From: Cordylochernes scorpioides
Lineage: Eukaryota > Arthropoda > Arachnida > Pseudoscorpiones > Chernetidae
DNA: 64,000 nucleotides
Assembly: GCA_030710605.1 (NCBI GenBank)
Contig: CP092877.1
Coordinates: forward strand, 46,732,406-46,796,405
Reading direction: 5' to 3'
The position numbers and the translations under genes are program-made. The notes beneath the pieces were generated by a model. It searched no databases. It was not told the DNA's origin and saw only the letters and a list, made by a program, of their open reading frames with translations. Position 1 is the stretch's first letter. Every line of letters starts with the position of its first letter. Shown here one piece after another: positions 60,705 to 64,000 of this stretch.

Positions 60705-61265
60705 TATATGATACATTTTGAATGATAGAAAGTAAATTTCCAGTTTAGCTTTGTTCATAGTTTCTCTCTCCCTCTCATTTCCTTAAATTCAATTTTATGT
60801 ATGCAAATAAAACCAAAATCTCTAAATTCAATTGTACAATATAAATCTTTTAATATGTAAATTTTAAAGCAGTTAACATGTATGTAAATTTTGTTTTTGT
60901 ATAAAAGATTTGAAAAATAAAGAGAGAGATGATTGAGGTGGAGACAGCCACAAACGACTGCTAATTTTTCACACATCTATAGTAGAAATACATCATATAT
61001 ATATTGAAACTATGTACATTTATAGTTTAAGTATTCACACGCAAATATCTACATAGGATATATCGTGTGTTTTGTAATAAATAAATAAATCATGATTTAA
61101 GAATCCAATAAAACATTGATATAAAGAATTGTAAACGTTTATTTTTTAAAATTACAAATGAAAATGGTCAAAAGATGATTTATTTAAATTAGATTTTTAT
61201 AGACACAATTATATTTATTTGGTTAATCCATGCTACTGAAGAAAGCGTACTTAAATCACAAATTA
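60705..61265. other. no recognised gene
   Basis: About 560 bp, AT-rich, short frames only. Confidence 0.4.
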
Positions 61266-61528
61266 CCCGTTTTAGACACAATATTAGCTTGACTGTAGCG
61301 CTCAAGTGTCAGAAATAGGAACTAAAATTAGCTTTGTAACATTTTCATCCTTTAAAAAGAAATTTTGAATGTAATCTCACTTATATTAATTTGTTATTTA
61401 TAATTTTCAATCATATATACATAAATTAACTCATTTTAAACGGGGCTTATAAAAAAATATTAATTTAATTTTAGTTCTCACTTTCGCCACTCGAGCGCTA
61501 CCATCCAGCTAATATTGGGTCCATAAAA
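61266..61528. mobile_element. foldback repeat (about 65-bp arms)
   Basis: acacaatattagcttgactg with gtagcgctca and gaactaaaatta at 61266-61325 is mirrored at 61465-61528 (taattttagttctc, gagcgctac, agctaatattgggt). No coding. Confidence 0.6.
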
Positions 61529-61654
61529 CTATTTGAAACAATTTGATATCCTCCCATTGTAGTTTTTTTTTAAATTAAAGGCAATTAAAAATAGTTAAAA
61601 TATACTGTCTACGAGTGTAAATGGAAAGTATTTGAAGTCGTCTGGTTTTTTTTT

Positions 61655-61801
61655 TTCTATAAGAAGACAGAGACAATTTTGTTCACACTTGGTTATCTCG
61701 TCTGTCTTCAATAAAGGTCACTGTGTATCAAATATCTTACAGAGATATTGTCTCAATCCCGATTTACATGATAAAAGATACAACTTTCTTAAGTTTGTCC
61801 A
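61655..61801 (-). mobile_element. TGGACAAAACTTAAG MITE, copy 3
   Basis: Minus strand TGGACAAACTTAAGAAAG, then atcgggattgagaca, tctttgttcac-type interior to gacagagacaat match 27337-27526; the far end is truncated. Confidence 0.7.
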
Positions 61802-61984
61802 TGAGTGTAGGTTGGATCAAAAAGTATATTTACCAACATTTCGATTGACAGAACATTAGCCCTTTTCAATGTTACAACAGCGTGTTTAGTTTGGTATTTT
61901 GTAAACAAGATGTTGTACTTTGATAGATTTTGGCGTTCTGATAATCGAAATAGTTTTAAACTAACAAAAATCAAATACAAGATA
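61802..61984. other. no gene; weak PLE-type stem-loop
   Basis: Minus strand: aaaagggcta, atgttctg, then cgaaatgttgg resembles the ggttg-caacc-gaaa motif of the palindromic MITEs; too degenerate to call. Confidence 0.3.
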
Positions 61985-62200
61985 GCGCGCGCCATCTGTT
62001 AGTGTAAAATGAAATTATTTAGTGCGAATTTTTCTTTTTTCAAAATAAAACAACTTACTCTCCTTTATGCGATTAACAAAACATTGGGAGGGTTCATCTC
62101 CCTGATGAGCCAGGCCCTTCCAATGATTTTTCCATTGCATAAAGGAACTTAAATGTTTTATTTTGCAAATGAAAAGTTTGCGCTAAAAAGTTTCAATTTT
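61985..62200. mobile_element. palindromic repeat, family A/B hybrid
   Basis: Left tail gcgcgccatctgtta; arms tttttcaaaataaaac and gttttattttgcaaa; core gggagggttcatctcc, ctgatgagccaggccctt. Confidence 0.7.
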
Positions 62201-62406
62201 ATTTAACTAAAACATGTTTAAGTCAATCAATATAAAACTGCTTCTTATGCATAAAGTCTTATCATTTTGTGATGAATCCTTCAAGGATAGATTTCTTGTA
62301 TAAAACTTTGCATTATCAGATCTAAATGTGAAATACGTGGTGTTGCTGGAGACCCGCTGGCGATTCTCCACCAAACTCTGCATTGGTGACGTCAATAAAA
62401 TTGCCT
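62201..62406. other. no recognised gene
   Basis: Short frames only. Confidence 0.4.
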
Positions 62407-62438
62407 AAAGCTTTCGGACCTTGAAGCTCTTCTACAGG
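62407..62438 (-). other. PLE-type terminal stem-loop, copy 6
   Basis: Minus strand: CCTGTAGAAGAGC, loop TTCAAG, GTCCGAAAGCTTT. Confidence 0.5.
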
Positions 62439-62494
62439 AAGACTTGCTACAACTATGATACAAACTGATACAAGCCTATTATAATGAATGAAAA

Positions 62495-62766
62495 CATTAA
62501 GACGCGAATGTTACTTTTCACAAATAAATCAAACTTCTACTGTCCTTACTGCGATGAACCCTGTGGTGAACCCTCCAGCGGTTTCGTCAATTTAATATAC
62601 CAGACCGCTTTTTTATAACTCTAAAATTGTATTGAATCATTCTGCTTTTATTAGCAACACTGAAGGGTGGAATCATAGAAATGGTATTTAAGTAAACTAT
62701 GGACATAAGCTTTTAGGATAGTAATGTCTTCATTTGTTATATATAGCTGGCGCGTTATTGCTTTGT
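62495..62766 (-). repeat. repeat family B, partly inverted copy
   Basis: Reverse complement of the family unit: cttctactgtccttactgcg, ggtgaaccctccagcgg, tttcgtcaatttaa, agaccgct, actatggacataagctt, then in plus sense cttcatttgttatatatagc and tggcgcgttattgctttg. Confidence 0.7.
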
Positions 62767-63347
62767 AATGGTGGTGTCTTGTCCTTTCGCTCCATAGAAT
62801 CGGGGGGTGCCATTGCCCCGTTAGTCAGCCACATTTCAGAGTTCCCTGTTCACGGTCATCGTAGAGGCTCGGGGCTCACGACACCGTTTTTCGTCCTACA
62901 GGGCAGTCCCTTACTTGTGCTGCTTCTCCCGCCCGCCACGTAGAGGAGGGGTTAGTGTATAATGGTGGTGGTGGTGTCTTGTCCATGTTCCATAGAAAGG
63001 GAGATGTCATTGCCCCGTTAGTCAGCCACATTTCAGAGTTCCCTGTTCACGCTTACCGTAGCGGCTCGGGGCTCACAACACCGTACTTCGTCTTACAGGG
63101 CAGTCCCTTACTTATACTGCTTCTCCCGCCCACCACGTAGAGGAAGGGTTAATGTATAATGGTGGTGGTGGTGTCTTGTCCATTTTCCATGGAAAGGGAG
63201 GGTGGGTGCCATTGCCCCGTTAGTCAGCCACATTTCAGAGTTCCCTGTTCACGGTTACCGTAGAGGCTCGGGGCTCACGACACCGTACTACAGGACAGTC
63301 CCTTACTTGTGCTGCTTCTCCCGCCCACCACGTAGAGGAAGACTTAT
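62767..63347 (+). repeat. tandem repeat, period about 195 bp, three units
   Basis: Units start aatggtggtg at 62767, 62961 and 63158 (spacings 194, 197). Shared blocks include gccattgccccgttagtcag, ccacatttcagagttccctg, gaggctcggggctcac and ctgcttctcccgccc. Markedly GC-rich compared with the flanks. Open frames of 61-69 codons cross the units but look like by-products. Confidence 0.85.
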
Positions 63348-63415
63348 GGGCAGGATTGGTTTGTATTAACAAGCCTATTATGCAAGTTTGTTAAAAGATA
63401 GAGCCACATAAGCCA

Positions 63416-63533
63416 ATTATTTATTTAGTTCCTGAAGTTTCAGTGACTTGATGTCACTCTCTCCTCAAATGAGTCATTCCCCTGAGGTGAATGACAACGA
63501 GTCGCTGAAACATCGGAAACTAAATAAATAATT
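63416..63533. repeat. hairpin repeat
   Basis: aattatttatttagtt and aactaaataaataatt pair at the ends. Inside are cagtgacttgatgtcactc and ctgaggtgaatgacaacgagtc with gaaac, a stem-loop in the style of the PLE-type motif. Confidence 0.5.
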
Positions 63534-63639
63534 GGTTGATGTAGCCATATCTTTTTTTTTTTATAAATAAAATTCCAACCAACAAACCTTCTTCCAATAA
63601 TAGTATACAAGTGTATAGGAGAATTCAAAACCATTATTG

Positions 63640-63812
63640 ATTGCTGATGAAGGCCAACAGCCGCGTCCGTGGTTAGCTTTTCTTGATTAATCAAGAATGG
63701 GTATTTGGCCAATTCTGGAATAATTAAAAATCAACGAGAATAGTTGATATTTATTCCGATAGATGGCAACTTTCAGTTGCACGATAAGGAGATGCCTTTT
63801 TTTCTTGTATTA
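63640..63812 (+). mobile_element. hammerhead-bearing repeat, copy with deleted core
   Basis: ctgatgaaggccaacagcc is followed directly by gcgtccgtggttagc: the cgaaac part of the hammerhead core is gone. The rest (cttttcttgattaatcaaga to cacgataaggagatgcc) matches 13540-13690. Confidence 0.7.
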
Positions 63813-64000
63813 TTGTTATGTTTCTATTATAGGGTGAAGATTACTAGTGAAAGTTATATTTTATAAGAAATTGCAATTTATATATTTAGATATCTTTAAA
63901 TGAAAAATGAAAGATATGAAATTTTATGCTACACACTATAATTATTTTATTATTTCACAATTCTTGCACACATAACATTATAAACAATGTCTTTAATAAT
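63813..64000. other. AT-rich end of the window
   Basis: Nothing recognised. Confidence 0.4.

Overview
This window is a transposon-dense, AT-rich stretch of an animal nuclear genome, most likely an arthropod. The Ty3/Gypsy gag and the non-LTR C-termini look arachnid-like to me, but that is recall and not a search. There are no operons, no bacterial-type genes and no convincing host protein-coding gene. The only host-type gene is a tRNA-Tyr (GTA) with a short intron. Everything else recognisable is mobile DNA or its debris: Copia, Ty3/Gypsy, non-LTR (LINE) elements, Penelope-like elements (PLEs), Tc1/mariner, pogo-like MITEs, Helitrons, tRNA-derived SINEs, palindromic (foldback) repeats, minisatellites and (TA)n tracts. 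A 100-base run of N lies at 23993-24092.

Layout. 0-6.7 kb: a foldback element holding the tRNA-Tyr, a truncated LINE tail, a PLE endonuclease remnant, an internally deleted DDE transposon and several MITEs. 6.68-11.17 kb: an almost intact Copia element with identical 264-bp LTRs and a 5-bp target duplication. 11-15 kb: a SINE inside an older repeat, a truncated I-type LINE, a hammerhead-ribozyme repeat and a 113-bp minisatellite split by a solo-LTR-like insert. 15.0-21.6 kb: a decayed Ty3/Gypsy on the minus strand whose 5' LTR is split by a Tc1 element. 22-28.5 kb: PLE debris, Helitron 3' ends, the N gap, a SINE, ribozyme repeats and MITEs. 28.8-40.35 kb: nested long inverted repeats, a GC-rich intact gag-like ORF (420 aa) framed by LTR-like promoter and polyA modules, two emptied relatives of it, and a 4.6-kb LINE carrying a 2A-like peptide. 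40.4-49.7 kb: a run of cassettes abutting at (TA)n tracts: a tandem ribozyme repeat, a 3.0-kb LTR element without recognisable genes, and an internally deleted Gypsy. 49.7-55 kb: palindromes, an inverted pair of PLE endonucleases and mariner remnants. 56-64 kb: decayed Helitron, SINE, tandem repeats and more MITEs.

How the parts relate. PLE debris, the recurring stem-loop motif (CTGTAGAAGGGC, loop, GCCCGAAAG) and a separate 348-bp repeat family with a nearly canonical type I hammerhead ribozyme occur together. I read the ribozyme family as a retrozyme-like, non-autonomous lineage that could have been mobilised by PLE reverse transcriptase. The most unusual individual observations are the tandem ribozyme repeat at 40381-40980, the UAG that alone separates the body of ORF1 from the endonuclease ORF of the 2A-bearing LINE, and the intact gag-only gene at 29732-30994. 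All comparisons were made by eye, so repeat boundaries without a target duplication are approximate.
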